Made by a program: the position numbers and the translations under genes. The notes under the pieces were generated by a model. The model searched no databases and was not told the DNA's origin. It saw nothing but the letters and a program-made list of their open reading frames with translations. A DNA stretch of 64,000 bases from Clostridium porci (GTDB lineage Bacteria > Bacillota > Clostridia > Lachnospirales > Lachnospiraceae), in contig NZ_VUMD01000006.1 of NCBI RefSeq assembly GCF_009696375.1, positions 62,001 through 126,000 on the forward strand, written 5' to 3'. Below are positions 49,632 through 58,025 of the stretch, in pieces (within the stretch, counting starts at the first letter, position 1; each line of letters begins with the position of its first letter).

Positions 49632-51488
49632 TTACACAGCTTGTTCACGATCTAAGATTTCCTGGAACTCCTGTCCTATAATCGATTCGTGTTCCAGCAG
49701 GTGTTCGGTCAGTTTGTGGTGCAAAGTGCTATTCTGTTTTAAGATTGCCACCGCCTTATCATATGCCGTTTCCAACAGATCTGCAATTTGCTGGTCCGCC
49801 AAATACATCGTCTGAGGCGAACAGGTATATGTGGTCTCAGCCCGCAAATACATATTCTGCATCTTTGCAATGGTAGTAAGATCCTGGCCAAATCCAAATC
49901 TCGTCACCATATCCCTGGCGATTCCTGTGGCTTTCTCTAAATCATTCGCATCTCCGGTTGTAATTTCATTGAAGAATACCTCTTCTGCCGCTCGTCCAGC
50001 AAGCAGTACCGCCATTTCGTTTTCCAGTTCTGCTTTTGACCGAAGATACGTCTCCTCCGTCGGCGCCTGCATGACAAAACCGAGGGCACCCATGGTTCTT
50101 GGTACAATCGAGATTTTTTGAACCGGCTTACTGCCCGTCAGTTTTACGGCTGCCAGAGCGTGCCCGATCTCATGGCAGGCCACGATCTTCTTTTCTTTTT
50201 CATTCAAAAGTCTGGTCTTTTTCTCTTTTCCAACCAGTACGCTTTCAATGCTGGCAATCAGATCTTTTTGCGAAACGAACAGGCGGCCATCTTTTACTGC
50301 TGCAATGGCGGCCTCGTTCATAATACCGGCCAAATCAGCGCCGGATACGCCTGCAGTCTGTAAAGCCAGTTCTTTTAAGTTGACAGTCTCGTCGAATTTC
50401 AGTCCACGTGAATGAACGGCCAAAATCGCTTCTCGGCCCATCACATCCGGTAATTCCACGACAATGCGTCGGTCAAAGCGTCCTGGTCTTAAAATAGCTG
50501 GATCCAATGACTCTGGCCGATTTGTGGCGCCAAGCACAACAATGCCGGCGTCCGTGGCAAAGCCGTCCATCTCCGTCAGCAGCTGGTTTAAGGTTTGTTC
50601 TCGTTCTGAGTTACCGCTTGAGGTGCGTGCTCCCGCAATCGCATCGATCTCATCAATGAAAATGATACAGGGCGCATCTTTTTTGGCAGCTTCAAAGAGT
50701 GATCGCACCCTGGAGGCCCCCATACCAACAAACATCTCAACGAAATCGGAGCCTGACATGGAGTAAAATGGTACCTCTGCTTCTCCGGCCACTGCTTTTG
50801 CCAGTAGGGTTTTACCCGTACCAGGCGGGCCAACGAGCAATGCACCCTTGGGAAGTTTTGCTCCTACTGCAGCGTATTTTTCCTTGTTCTGCAGGAAATC
50901 CACAATCTCTAACAGGGAGTCTTTTGCCTCATCCTGTCCTGCCACATCTGCGAATTTGACGGTCGCCTTTTCTTTATCAAACTTTTTGATTTTATTGGAT
51001 TTGCCCAGTACGCCGCCGCGGTGCATCATGCGGTACAGGTAATAAATCATAAATGCTGTCAACGTAAGATTCGCCACCATGCCGATCTGTTTCATCGTGT
51101 CTCCGGCGCTACTGCTTGTGATATCGACATTTCCGGCAAGCAGCCTTTCTGTGAGCTTCTCGTCTTCCACGCGGTCTACAAAGTAGAGCATTCCGTCCTT
51201 TGTTTCTCCGGTAATGGCACTCTCACTGATTTCCGCCGTTTTGATCTTCTCATCGGCAACGTGCTGCATAAATTCTGTATAGCTATAGGTACAGCTCATA
51301 TCCATATATCGCTGACGCATCACTTTTACAGATAACTGCATCATCACAATGACCAATGCAATGCAAATGCAAAAGATCATGATGTCGCCTCTTGGACGCT
51401 TTGGTGTATTAGGGGTGTTTGGTGTCTGATCGACCATGGAAGTCCTCCTCATTTGTATTTTCTTTTGATTGTATCGTTTTTCTTTCAT
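49632..51488 (-). CDS. ftsH: FtsH-like ATP-dependent membrane zinc protease
   Basis: 618 residues from ATG 51488 (a TTG at 51497 is possible; neither has a clear ribosome binding site). Two membrane segments flank a short extracellular domain (about 35-55 and 125-145). The AAA domain has Walker A GPPGTGKT, Walker B IIFIDEIDAI and ATNRPESLDPAILRPGRFDR; the zinc site is HEIGH near 425 with the third ligand Asp in TTGDANDLEKAT. FtsH degrades SecY and other membrane proteins and associates with SPFH proteins, and both kinds of partner are encoded on this element. A CATATCCGCA inverted pair straddles the start. The activity motifs are all intact. Confidence 0.95.
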   Translation of the reverse strand: MKEKRYNQKKIQMRRTSMVDQTPNTPNTPKRPRGDIMIFCICIALVIVMMQLSVKVMRQRYMDMSCTYSYTEFMQHVADEKIKTAEISESAITGETKDGMLYFVDRVEDEKLTERLLAGNVDITSSSAGDTMKQIGMVANLTLTAFMIYYLYRMMHRGGVLGKSNKIKKFDKEKATVKFADVAGQDEAKDSLLEIVDFLQNKEKYAAVGAKLPKGALLVGPPGTGKTLLAKAVAGEAEVPFYSMSGSDFVEMFVGMGASRVRSLFEAAKKDAPCIIFIDEIDAIAGARTSSGNSEREQTLNQLLTEMDGFATDAGIVVLGATNRPESLDPAILRPGRFDRRIVVELPDVMGREAILAVHSRGLKFDETVNLKELALQTAGVSGADLAGIMNEAAIAAVKDGRLFVSQKDLIASIESVLVGKEKKTRLLNEKEKKIVACHEIGHALAAVKLTGSKPVQKISIVPRTMGALGFVMQAPTEETYLRSKAELENEMAVLLAGRAAEEVFFNEITTGDANDLEKATGIARDMVTRFGFGQDLTTIAKMQNMYLRAETTYTCSPQTMYLADQQIADLLETAYDKAVAILKQNSTLHHKLTEHLLEHESIIGQEFQEILDREQAV

Positions 51489-51489
51489 G

Positions 51490-51518
51490 ATCCGCAAAAA
51501 CCAAAGATTGCGGATATG
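51490..51518 (-). promoter_or_regulatory. Inverted TATCCGCAA pair at the ftsH start
   Basis: ATCCGCAA (51490-51497, plus strand) faces TTGCGGATATG (51508-51518); the perfect 8-bp arms are 10 bp apart. The right arm is the standard CATATCCGCA on the minus strand, 21 bp before ATG 51488. The left arm overlaps the start region itself. Confidence 0.5.
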
Positions 51519-51535
51519 GAAAATTTGAGTTTTTC

Positions 51536-51576
51536 ATAAAAAATACTCCGGTGTTACCCGGAGTATTGCTGGAATG
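51536..51576 (-). terminator. Rho-independent terminator
   Basis: Minus-strand stem AATACTCCGGGT/ACACCGGAGTATT, TTTTTT tail; after the 51579 stop. Confidence 0.85.
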
Positions 51577-51578
51577 TA

Positions 51579-51896
51579 TTATCGGTTCCTTGCCTTTTCT
51601 TTGACATACTGTTTGATCGTCTGAAGTGCCTTCGCACATTCATACTCTGCTTCTGACAGTTCTCTTTCTGATACGACCTGATAGGAAGGAGAACCGTGAT
51701 AGCTCTTATCTTCCAGTCGGACCAGTTTGGCTGCTGTCTTTTTCTCTGGGTCGGCTGCGATCAATTTACTGTAACTATCATGATCTGAAACTACAACGCC
51801 GAAAAAGCCAAGTTCCTTTGCTAAAGCCTCTAAAAGTTCCTTGTCGGTTGCCTCAATTTCGACTCTCGCAGTTAATGTTCCGTTAATTTTTGCCAT
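51579..51896 (-). CDS. Hypothetical protein
   Basis: 105 residues, ATG 51896 behind AGGAGGAAAAA, 26 bp after the methyltransferase gene. The order beta-rich start (NGTLTARVEIEATDKELLEA) and then helices suggests a small folded domain. Basic C-terminus. No family recognised. It shares the transcript of the C5 methyltransferase, so a role as its accessory is possible but unsupported. Confidence 0.7.
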   Translation of the reverse strand: MAKINGTLTARVEIEATDKELLEALAKELGFFGVVVSDHDSYSKLIAADPEKKTAAKLVRLEDKSYHGSPSYQVVSERELSEAEYECAKALQTIKQYVKEKARNR

Positions 51897-51922
51897 TTTT
51901 TTCCTCCTTAAAAATCTGCACC

Positions 51923-53371
51923 TTACACCAAACCAGGGACAACACCTATGGTTTCGTTTGCAAACTGCAGCAGTTTATTCTTTACAATCGATTTTATAAA
52001 ACTTGCAATCGCGTACGTCACGCCATTGCCAAGCTGTTGCTGTTTGTCATTCAGGCTTCCGAAGAAGCGAAACTTTTTGGATAGCCCCATCAGAGCGGCC
52101 ACCTCTGATACGCTTAAAATACGGTTCCCTTCCGGCGGCATCATATTGACTTTTCTCCAGTTTACAATGGTTGGGGCTGGTTCGTCCCATGCCAAGCGGC
52201 GATAGGTATCGCTATGCCGGTCCAGATCCCGCATTTCCGGAATATCTTTGTAGTTGTGCCCCGGGCGTACGAAGCTCATTTTTCGCACGGTATCGGCGCC
52301 GGGTTTTGTGATGTCTCCTGCATTAAACCAGGTATCATCCACTCGGATCAGTGCTTCCTTCGCCGTACGTGTGTGACTCAGTTCCAAATCTGGAATGACG
52401 ATTTTTCCGATTCTGCTTCCAAGGAGAATCATACGTTTCCGTTTGGTAAAACCGCCCACGGCCAGGTCCGATACAATCTGATACGTGATCTGATATTCCG
52501 GCAGACCGGTTAACACACGCTCCAGGTATTTGCCCTGCTCCTTTGTCAGAAACTGTGGGACATTTTCAATCACGAAAATATATGGACGTTTTGCTTTTAC
52601 AATACGCACATAGTCATCTACCAGGCTTCGCTTTGCTTCTGCTTCTGCTGAGGCCAGGTTATGTCTGTTCGCATTGGAGTACCCCTGGCAGCACGGCCCT
52701 CCTATGATCAAGTCCGGCGTTTTGCAGTTTAACATATCGGGCTCTACATCCCGCATATCCATGCAAAGAATGTGATCGCCAATATTGTTGCGATAGGTTT
52801 CACAAGCGGCCTTATCAAAGTCTACGGCAGCTCGAATCTCAAAATCCGGATCTCTAAAAAATGGATAATCCAAAAGACCGGCTCCGGAAAACAGGCTGAT
52901 CACGTCAAAGACGTATGAAATATCCTGTCTGACTTTTGGAGAAAAGAGTCCTGCGGCCTCCAACATCTTATACATGACCGGCGACTGTGCCGTGAATAAT
53001 TCCTTGTCCAGCGTAATGGTCGGAACATCCTCTTTTTTATCAAGCAGCTGACACAGTTCCACTTCCGAGAGGTTCTCGTTGATTTGCACTGAGGGCTTCA
53101 TTGCTGCAACAACAATGTGCCCTTTTTCAAAGGAAACCTCCAGATATGCGGCATCTTCAATAAAATCCCGGACGTCTTTTGCTCGTAAATCCACCAACGG
53201 TTTCTGATTTGGGCCTTTTTTGCTGACGATATGATTGCCGCCTGCGTCCGGAAGGATCAATACCTCGTTGGCAGCCACATCAATGACATAGCGATATTTG
53301 GACCCTACTGTAAAGGTTTCATTGGCTGTAAAGGAAAATGTCAATCCTCGTTTACTGGTTTTTATTCTCAT
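51923..53371 (-). CDS. DNA (cytosine-5) methyltransferase
   Basis: 482 residues. The first 150 form an extra N-terminal domain of unknown function. Motif I is DVISLFSGAGLLDYPFF near 165, motif IV GGPCCQGYSNANRH near 230 (catalytic Cys in CCQ), motif VI ENVPQF near 273, motif VIII RKRMILLGS, then a target recognition region, and motif X ends LGNGVTYAIASF near 455. In motif IV the usual proline before the catalytic cysteine is replaced by Cys. No restriction endonuclease gene adjoins, so it is probably a solitary enzyme used for self-protection. It has its own promoter box at 53415. Confidence 0.92.
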   Translation of the reverse strand: MRIKTSKRGLTFSFTANETFTVGSKYRYVIDVAANEVLILPDAGGNHIVSKKGPNQKPLVDLRAKDVRDFIEDAAYLEVSFEKGHIVVAAMKPSVQINENLSEVELCQLLDKKEDVPTITLDKELFTAQSPVMYKMLEAAGLFSPKVRQDISYVFDVISLFSGAGLLDYPFFRDPDFEIRAAVDFDKAACETYRNNIGDHILCMDMRDVEPDMLNCKTPDLIIGGPCCQGYSNANRHNLASAEAEAKRSLVDDYVRIVKAKRPYIFVIENVPQFLTKEQGKYLERVLTGLPEYQITYQIVSDLAVGGFTKRKRMILLGSRIGKIVIPDLELSHTRTAKEALIRVDDTWFNAGDITKPGADTVRKMSFVRPGHNYKDIPEMRDLDRHSDTYRRLAWDEPAPTIVNWRKVNMMPPEGNRILSVSEVAALMGLSKKFRFFGSLNDKQQQLGNGVTYAIASFIKSIVKNKLLQFANETIGVVPGLV

Positions 53372-53414
53372 GGCTTTACACTCCTAATCTCAATTTCTTT
53401 ATGGAATCAGAAGA

Positions 53415-53443
53415 ATTATGCACCAGGGTTTTTATGTACAAAA
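53415..53443 (-). promoter_or_regulatory. CATAAT promoter box
   Basis: CATAATTCTT (-10 at 53415-53420), 44 bp before ATG 53371, next to the terminator of the RNase H gene. No ACCAAT -35. Confidence 0.45.
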
Positions 53444-53472
53444 AAAACAAGGTACCGCAGTACCCTGTTTTC
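53438..53472 (-). terminator. Rho-independent terminator
   Basis: Minus-strand stem AGGGTAC/GTACCTT, loop TGCG, eight-T tail. Confidence 0.85.
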
Positions 53473-53473
53473 A

Positions 53474-54226
53474 TCATTGTCCCACTGTTTCTTTCGCCAA
53501 ATGCTCTACCAATGTCATGTATTTTTTACTGCTTGATGACTTGACCTCAGTGAAATTGATCTTGATATGTCTTCCGCTTTCTTGCATGAGTTTTTTGTAC
53601 CGAGCGGTTCCTGGTTTGGTAGCTTTCCAAGCGCCGGTTACCCAATTTGCAATCCCTGCATACTTATAATACAGTGTAATTTCTCCATATCCCAGTGCAT
53701 GCGCTTCTCTGACTGCTCGCATCGCGCCTTCCAATTCCCCTGCAACATTCCGCATGGATCCTAAAGTTGCATCATTCCCTGAGCCTGAAAATGTATATTC
53801 TGTTTTTCCAAAGATTAACACGACACCATATCCATACATCCCAGTGTTGGCATTAAAACTGCCATCGACATAGGCTCGACAACTCTTTCCTGAGGCGTTT
53901 CGTACATCATGGGAGAACCATTTCTCTGCCGTTTCTTTGTCTGGGAATTTTCGGTACTCTGGATTCGAAAACCCATCAATTTGCTGTTTACAGCCCTCCC
54001 AGGAATCATATACACCAGGAATGTGTCCCTGCCGCACCGCATAGTAATGCTTCCCTTTTGTATATGCCTGATCGGAAGACAGGTATGTTTCCGCATCTTC
54101 TCTTGTTGCGAAGCCTTTGTATTTCGCATTCGGGAAATTCTCCACCTGTTCCTTACATTCCTCCCATGACAGGAAGATTCCTGGTTTTCGTCCGCATTTG
54201 ACTGCATAGTATTTTCCTTTTGCCAT
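53474..54226 (-). CDS. Viroplasmin-RNase H protein, probably catalytically dead
   Basis: 250 residues. Two caulimovirus-viroplasmin domains (residues about 1-55 and 58-105, KYYAVKCGRKPGIFLSWEEC and HYYAVRQGHIPGVYDSWEGC) bind RNA-DNA hybrids. The RNase H fold follows, with the first catalytic Asp in CRAYVDGSFN and Glu in AGELEGAMRAV. The third Asp, normally in YYDYxGIxxW, is Lys here (LYYKYAGIANW), and the last catalytic Asp, normally in ADxLAK, is Glu (VEHLAK). The His-loop is also lost (KSSSSKK). It is probably a binder rather than a nuclease. It lies 14 bp after traX, in one operon. Confidence 0.85.
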   Translation of the reverse strand: MAKGKYYAVKCGRKPGIFLSWEECKEQVENFPNAKYKGFATREDAETYLSSDQAYTKGKHYYAVRQGHIPGVYDSWEGCKQQIDGFSNPEYRKFPDKETAEKWFSHDVRNASGKSCRAYVDGSFNANTGMYGYGVVLIFGKTEYTFSGSGNDATLGSMRNVAGELEGAMRAVREAHALGYGEITLYYKYAGIANWVTGAWKATKPGTARYKKLMQESGRHIKINFTEVKSSSSKKYMTLVEHLAKETVGQ

Positions 54227-54240
54227 TTGAACCTCTTTTC

Positions 54241-54957
54241 TTATGCCAATATCCACGTTGTTACCAGCCACAAAAGCAGCATATGTACTGGGTAAAACCC
54301 GTAAAACATATACTTATGAATACCTGTGCCGCGTTTCCCGTTATATAAATCTAATAGTTTTACAAAGCAGAAACATGGTGCTATTGCCAGAATTCCTCCC
54401 AAAGCAGGATTTCCAAATAACCGGAAGGACATCCAAGTGATAAAAAGCACACCGCTTATTTTTTGTATGCGTCGATCCTTGGCTGTCATGATATACAACA
54501 GACCAACGCCCATCCAGTGATAATCGGTCTGAAGATACCATGCCAGAGCTGCCGCTACTATGGCCAATGGGGCGGCCGGCAGTTTTGTTTTCTGTGCAAC
54601 GGTCATTGCACTTAAAAACAAGGTAAACGTCCAAAATACATTCTGTGTTTCCGGCGCCAATATCCTTCCTTCACACATAAGATTAAACGGAAGTTCTGAA
54701 ATCAGTGCAAATATCAGCATACGCAAGGTGTATTTGCTTAAATTATGAGTGTGGGTTATTCCTTCCGCAATCAAAAAGCAAAATAACGGGAAGGCAAGTC
54801 GTCCTATGAGCCTTAAGATATAATATACCTCAAGACCTTCTGCACTGGCGGCAGATTGGTTGTATAAAGTAATCACAATGGTAGCGCCAATGTGATCCAG
54901 GAGCATAAACAACATCGCCATGAGTTTCAGCTGTGTGTTAGTCAGTTCTTTTTTCAT
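54241..54957 (-). CDS. traX: TraX-family integral membrane protein
   Basis: 238 residues with about seven membrane segments. It begins MKKELTNTQLKLMAMLFMLL-DHIGA and has RLIGRLAFPLFCFLIAEGITHTHN, NVFWTFTLFLSAMTVAQ and YPVHMLLLWLV, all typical of the TraX/acyltransferase-like family. F-plasmid TraX acetylates pilin; Gram-positive homologues have unknown substrates. Here it probably modifies a surface polymer or protein. The start is ATG 54957 with AAGGAAAAGAC upstream. A CATATCCGTA motif lies 54 bp upstream. Confidence 0.88.
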   Translation of the reverse strand: MKKELTNTQLKLMAMLFMLLDHIGATIVITLYNQSAASAEGLEVYYILRLIGRLAFPLFCFLIAEGITHTHNLSKYTLRMLIFALISELPFNLMCEGRILAPETQNVFWTFTLFLSAMTVAQKTKLPAAPLAIVAAALAWYLQTDYHWMGVGLLYIMTAKDRRIQKISGVLFITWMSFRLFGNPALGGILAIAPCFCFVKLLDLYNGKRGTGIHKYMFYGFYPVHMLLLWLVTTWILA

Positions 54958-55010
54958 GTCTTTTCCTTATATTTTATAATTTATGGTCTATTTGGTCGAA
55001 TTTTGAAGTT

Positions 55011-55020
55011 TACGGATATG
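55011..55020 (-). promoter_or_regulatory. CATATCCGTA dispersed motif (one mismatch)
   Basis: In the divergent gap between traX and the XRE regulator gene, 54 bp before ATG 54957. Confidence 0.45.
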
Positions 55021-55037
55021 AAAAATTGGCATTTTTC

Positions 55038-55066
55038 TTGAGTTTCCAAGGATTTCATGGTACACT
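55038..55066 (+). promoter_or_regulatory. Sigma-A-like promoter of the XRE gene
   Basis: TTGAGT, 17-bp spacer, TACACT on the plus strand, 31 bp before ATG 55097. It looks like an ordinary housekeeping promoter, unlike the minus-strand boxes. Confidence 0.6.
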
Positions 55067-55096
55067 GGCAACAGTATGTTTCTGGAGATCCTTTGT

Positions 55097-55552
55097 ATGG
55101 AAACGCACAAAAATGAGCGATTAGTATCTGTGATGGAAGCGAAAGGTATCCGTCAATCCGCCTTATCTAAAATGACTAAAATCCCACCTATGACTTTAAT
55201 ACGTATCATCAACGGACATATTTTACGAGTGAAGATGTCACACAAACAAGCGATTGCCCAAGCACTTGGAGTGAGCATACATGCAATTTTTGATGCACCG
55301 ACTGATGTGCCCTCTGCCGCTCCGATTCGTTCGGAAGAAGCTGGCTTTACCATTGTGAAACAATTAACCGCTGACGAATCGATGTTGCTGTATTGGTACC
55401 AAAATATGGATATTGCAGCCCGGTTTGAACTTTATGACCAAGCACGAGTCTCTTATATTCATACACAAGCAGAAGTATTGGCGCGTGCAAGCAATGTGGC
55501 AATTTCCACTGACGAGCCACAGCAGTATGAACAATTAAGTTTTGACGTTTAG
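55097..55552 (+). CDS. XRE-family transcriptional regulator
   Basis: 151 residues from ATG 55097 (GGAG 9 bp upstream). The first 65 residues form a Cro/C1-type helix-turn-helix: NERLVSVMEAKGIRQSALSKMTKIPPMTLIRIINGH with MSHKQAIAQALGVSIHAIF closing the fold. The remaining part is helical and may dimerise. It is divergent from traX with a CATATCCGTA site between them, so that gap may hold its operator. Candidate reader of the dispersed motif, purely by position. Confidence 0.85.
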   Translation: METHKNERLVSVMEAKGIRQSALSKMTKIPPMTLIRIINGHILRVKMSHKQAIAQALGVSIHAIFDAPTDVPSAAPIRSEEAGFTIVKQLTADESMLLYWYQNMDIAARFELYDQARVSYIHTQAEVLARASNVAISTDEPQQYEQLSFDV

Positions 55553-55554
55553 CA

Positions 55555-55598
55555 TGAAACAGAGATGCCTCTTGAGACACCTCTGTTTTTTCATGCTA
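55555..55598. terminator. Bidirectional terminator
   Basis: AAACAGAGATGCCTC/GACACCTCTGTTT hairpin with T run on the plus side and A-rich left side. It separates the convergent XRE and PBP genes. Confidence 0.8.
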
Positions 55599-57872
55599 CC
55601 GCGCGGCAACTTCTGCTCGCATTTGTCGTTTCAAGGTTTGGCCGTAAATCTGCTCTACCAACGCAGATGCTCCTGCAGTATCTCCTGCAGCCAGCAATTC
55701 TCTTGCACGGTCTGCAAGTGCATGATCTTCTCTATAATTTTTCACCGTGTATCCACTGGAAAGAACTTCTGAATCAGCACGCCCTGGCAGATATTGTTCT
55801 GCAGATGCTGTCGGCGCTTCCACGTCTTCCTCCGACACTTCAGCCCTTTCAAACCGTTTTGGATCCAAACCATTTACAGCTTCCTTCATGGCCCGTTTCC
55901 AAATGGTTGCCGGATATGTGGCTCCGTACAGGCTGGAAAGTTCCCTCGGCTGATCGTATCCCACCCATACCGCTAAGGTATAATATGGCGTCATTCCACA
56001 AAACCAGCCATCTTTACTGTTATTAGTCGTTCCGGTCTTGCCGGCGGCTTCAATTCTGTTATCCCATCTCATGGAACTCGCAGTTCCCCTCGTGATAACG
56101 CCCTTCATCATATCCAGTAGGGTATCGGCTGTACGTTCATCAAAAATTTGCTCTTCTGTCTGTGGTTTATATACTTCGTTTCCATTTCGATCTACCATTT
56201 TGATAATACAGGTTGGGGCCGTGTAAGATCCATGGTTTTCGATCATTCGATAGGCAGCCGCCATTTCCTCTGTTGTTGTTCCGTTGGTGAAACCGCCCAG
56301 GCAGGCCGACATGCCATAATCAGCCGGATCCAGCTTATGAAACCGCATTTTTGTCAGGTATTCCATGGCTTTTTGCGGTGTAATGCGTGCATAAAGCCAA
56401 TATGCGCACCCATTTCTGCTTCGCTCCAAAGCCTGACGCATGGTGGAGGCGCTGCCTGTCATAGACAGAATGTCTGCTCCCTGCTTTTTCGCTTCGCCGA
56501 CATTGATATTTTCCACGATGGAATTCGGAGTGAATCCTGCCTCCAAGGCCGGTCCATATACCAAAAGTGGCTTTGCGGTACTGCCTGGCTGCCTAAAGCC
56601 CTGATAAGCACGGTTAAAGGTTGGAATATTGGTTTCCTGTGTTCTTCCACCAACAACAGCCTCCACTTTTCCGGTTTTGTTATCAATTAAAGTCGCACTG
56701 CCCTGTAACGCAAAGATACCGTCTCCGGTGGTTTCGGCATCAAACTGCAGGGATTCATTGACGGCTGTCTGTAGGATCCGTTGTTTTTCTGCATCCAGAG
56801 ACGTATAAATGGTATATCCGCCCTGATACAGCTTTTCCTTTGCCTTGTCATATGCTTCATAATAGCTTTCATTGTATGCGTCCAGCATAGCTGCATCGGA
56901 AAGCCCGTACTGAAATTCAAACCCATCCAGCATCATCAGCTCACGAACCGCACACTCAATCGCATAAGAGGTTTCGTAGTTGTAAAATGGGTATTCTGGT
57001 TTCTCAATCACGATTTCTTCTTGTGTGGCGGCCTGATATTCCTCCTCGCCAATAAATCCACACTCCAACATATCGCCAAGGATTTTGTCCCGGCGTTTTA
57101 AGGCATTTTCCGGATGAGTGTAAGGATTGTAATAGGTCGGAGAATTAGGGATCGCGCACAGATACGCAATTTGAGAAAGTGTTAACTCTGATACTGGCTT
57201 TGAAAAATACGCTTTTGCTGCGGACTGAATACCGTAATATGTATTGGCGAAACTGACTGTGTTGATATAAAATTCAGCAATCTGTTCTTTGGAGTATTTT
57301 TTTGTCAACTCCATCGCTACCAAAATTTCCTTTGCTTTTCTGGTGATCGACACTTCTCTTGTCAGGAATTCCCCTCTTGCCAACTGCTGGGTAATGGTAC
57401 TGGCTCCGTGTTTTTCCTCTCCTTTGGTACGGATAAAATTGATTCCGACACGAAGGATACCCTTCAGATCATATCCTGGATTTTCCCAGAAGGAACGGTC
57501 TTCGACTGCCACAAAAGCGTCAACGACATACGCTGGAAGTTCCTCATAGGAGAGATATTCTGAATCTTCATCGCCGCACAGGCGTGCCAGTAAATTGCCG
57601 TCTTTATCATAAATATAACTGGCTTCTCCCTTTTGAAAGGTTTCTGCGGCGCTTTTGTTTACGATATCTTGTGCGTATGCATGATATTCTTTGTATTTGG
57701 GGTATACCCATACACTTCCTACGATAGCTGCCGCAATCAGCGCCAGCACACACAAAATAAAGATGCTCTTAAAACAAAACGACAACAGTTTTCCCACTCC
57801 TTTACAGACGGCTTTGATACCGGCAAATACCGGATTTTTTCTTGTAGTTTGATTGTTTTCGTGTTGGCCCAC
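55596..57872 (-). CDS. Class A penicillin-binding protein (GT51 plus transpeptidase)
   Basis: 758 residues starting with GTG 57872. A cytoplasmic tail and one membrane segment (SIFILCVLALIAAAIVGSVWVY) are followed by a GT51 glycosyltransferase with AVEDRSFWENPG (catalytic Glu), GASTITQQLARGEFL and RKAKEILVAMELTKKYSKEQI, then a transpeptidase with QPGSTAKPLLVYGPALE (active Ser in STAK), SRNGCAY and KTGTTNNSKDGWF. Length and motifs are those of PBP1. It polymerises and cross-links peptidoglycan outside the membrane. It is single, under the ACCAAT-class promoter at 57903. Confidence 0.95.
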   Translation of the reverse strand: MGQHENNQTTRKNPVFAGIKAVCKGVGKLLSFCFKSIFILCVLALIAAAIVGSVWVYPKYKEYHAYAQDIVNKSAAETFQKGEASYIYDKDGNLLARLCGDEDSEYLSYEELPAYVVDAFVAVEDRSFWENPGYDLKGILRVGINFIRTKGEEKHGASTITQQLARGEFLTREVSITRKAKEILVAMELTKKYSKEQIAEFYINTVSFANTYYGIQSAAKAYFSKPVSELTLSQIAYLCAIPNSPTYYNPYTHPENALKRRDKILGDMLECGFIGEEEYQAATQEEIVIEKPEYPFYNYETSYAIECAVRELMMLDGFEFQYGLSDAAMLDAYNESYYEAYDKAKEKLYQGGYTIYTSLDAEKQRILQTAVNESLQFDAETTGDGIFALQGSATLIDNKTGKVEAVVGGRTQETNIPTFNRAYQGFRQPGSTAKPLLVYGPALEAGFTPNSIVENINVGEAKKQGADILSMTGSASTMRQALERSRNGCAYWLYARITPQKAMEYLTKMRFHKLDPADYGMSACLGGFTNGTTTEEMAAAYRMIENHGSYTAPTCIIKMVDRNGNEVYKPQTEEQIFDERTADTLLDMMKGVITRGTASSMRWDNRIEAAGKTGTTNNSKDGWFCGMTPYYTLAVWVGYDQPRELSSLYGATYPATIWKRAMKEAVNGLDPKRFERAEVSEEDVEAPTASAEQYLPGRADSEVLSSGYTVKNYREDHALADRARELLAAGDTAGASALVEQIYGQTLKRQMRAEVAAR

Positions 57873-57902
57873 GTCTTTCGCCTTCTTTCTGAACTTTCTT
57901 TA

Positions 57903-57935
57903 ATTATTGCATGAAAAGGACCAAAATTGGTTTTA
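57903..57935 (-). promoter_or_regulatory. ACCAAT-N17-AATAAT promoter of the PBP gene
   Basis: TAAAACCAAT (57926-57935), 17-bp spacer, AATAATTAAA (-10 at 57903-57908), 31 bp before GTG 57872. Confidence 0.65.
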
Positions 57936-57956
57936 AGCCCTGCTTCTTACTCTCTG

Positions 57957-57985
57957 CAATGCTCTCCGGGATTTTCCCCATAATT
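57957..57985 (+). promoter_or_regulatory. Plus-strand CATAAT promoter of the HD-GYP gene
   Basis: TGCAAT, 18-bp spacer, CATAAT (57980-57985) on the plus strand, 40 bp before ATG 58026; the only CATAAT box facing right that fits a gene. Confidence 0.45.
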
Positions 57986-58025
57986 ATCCAAAACCAAAGA
58001 AGTTTTATATGATGGAGGATTTTTT

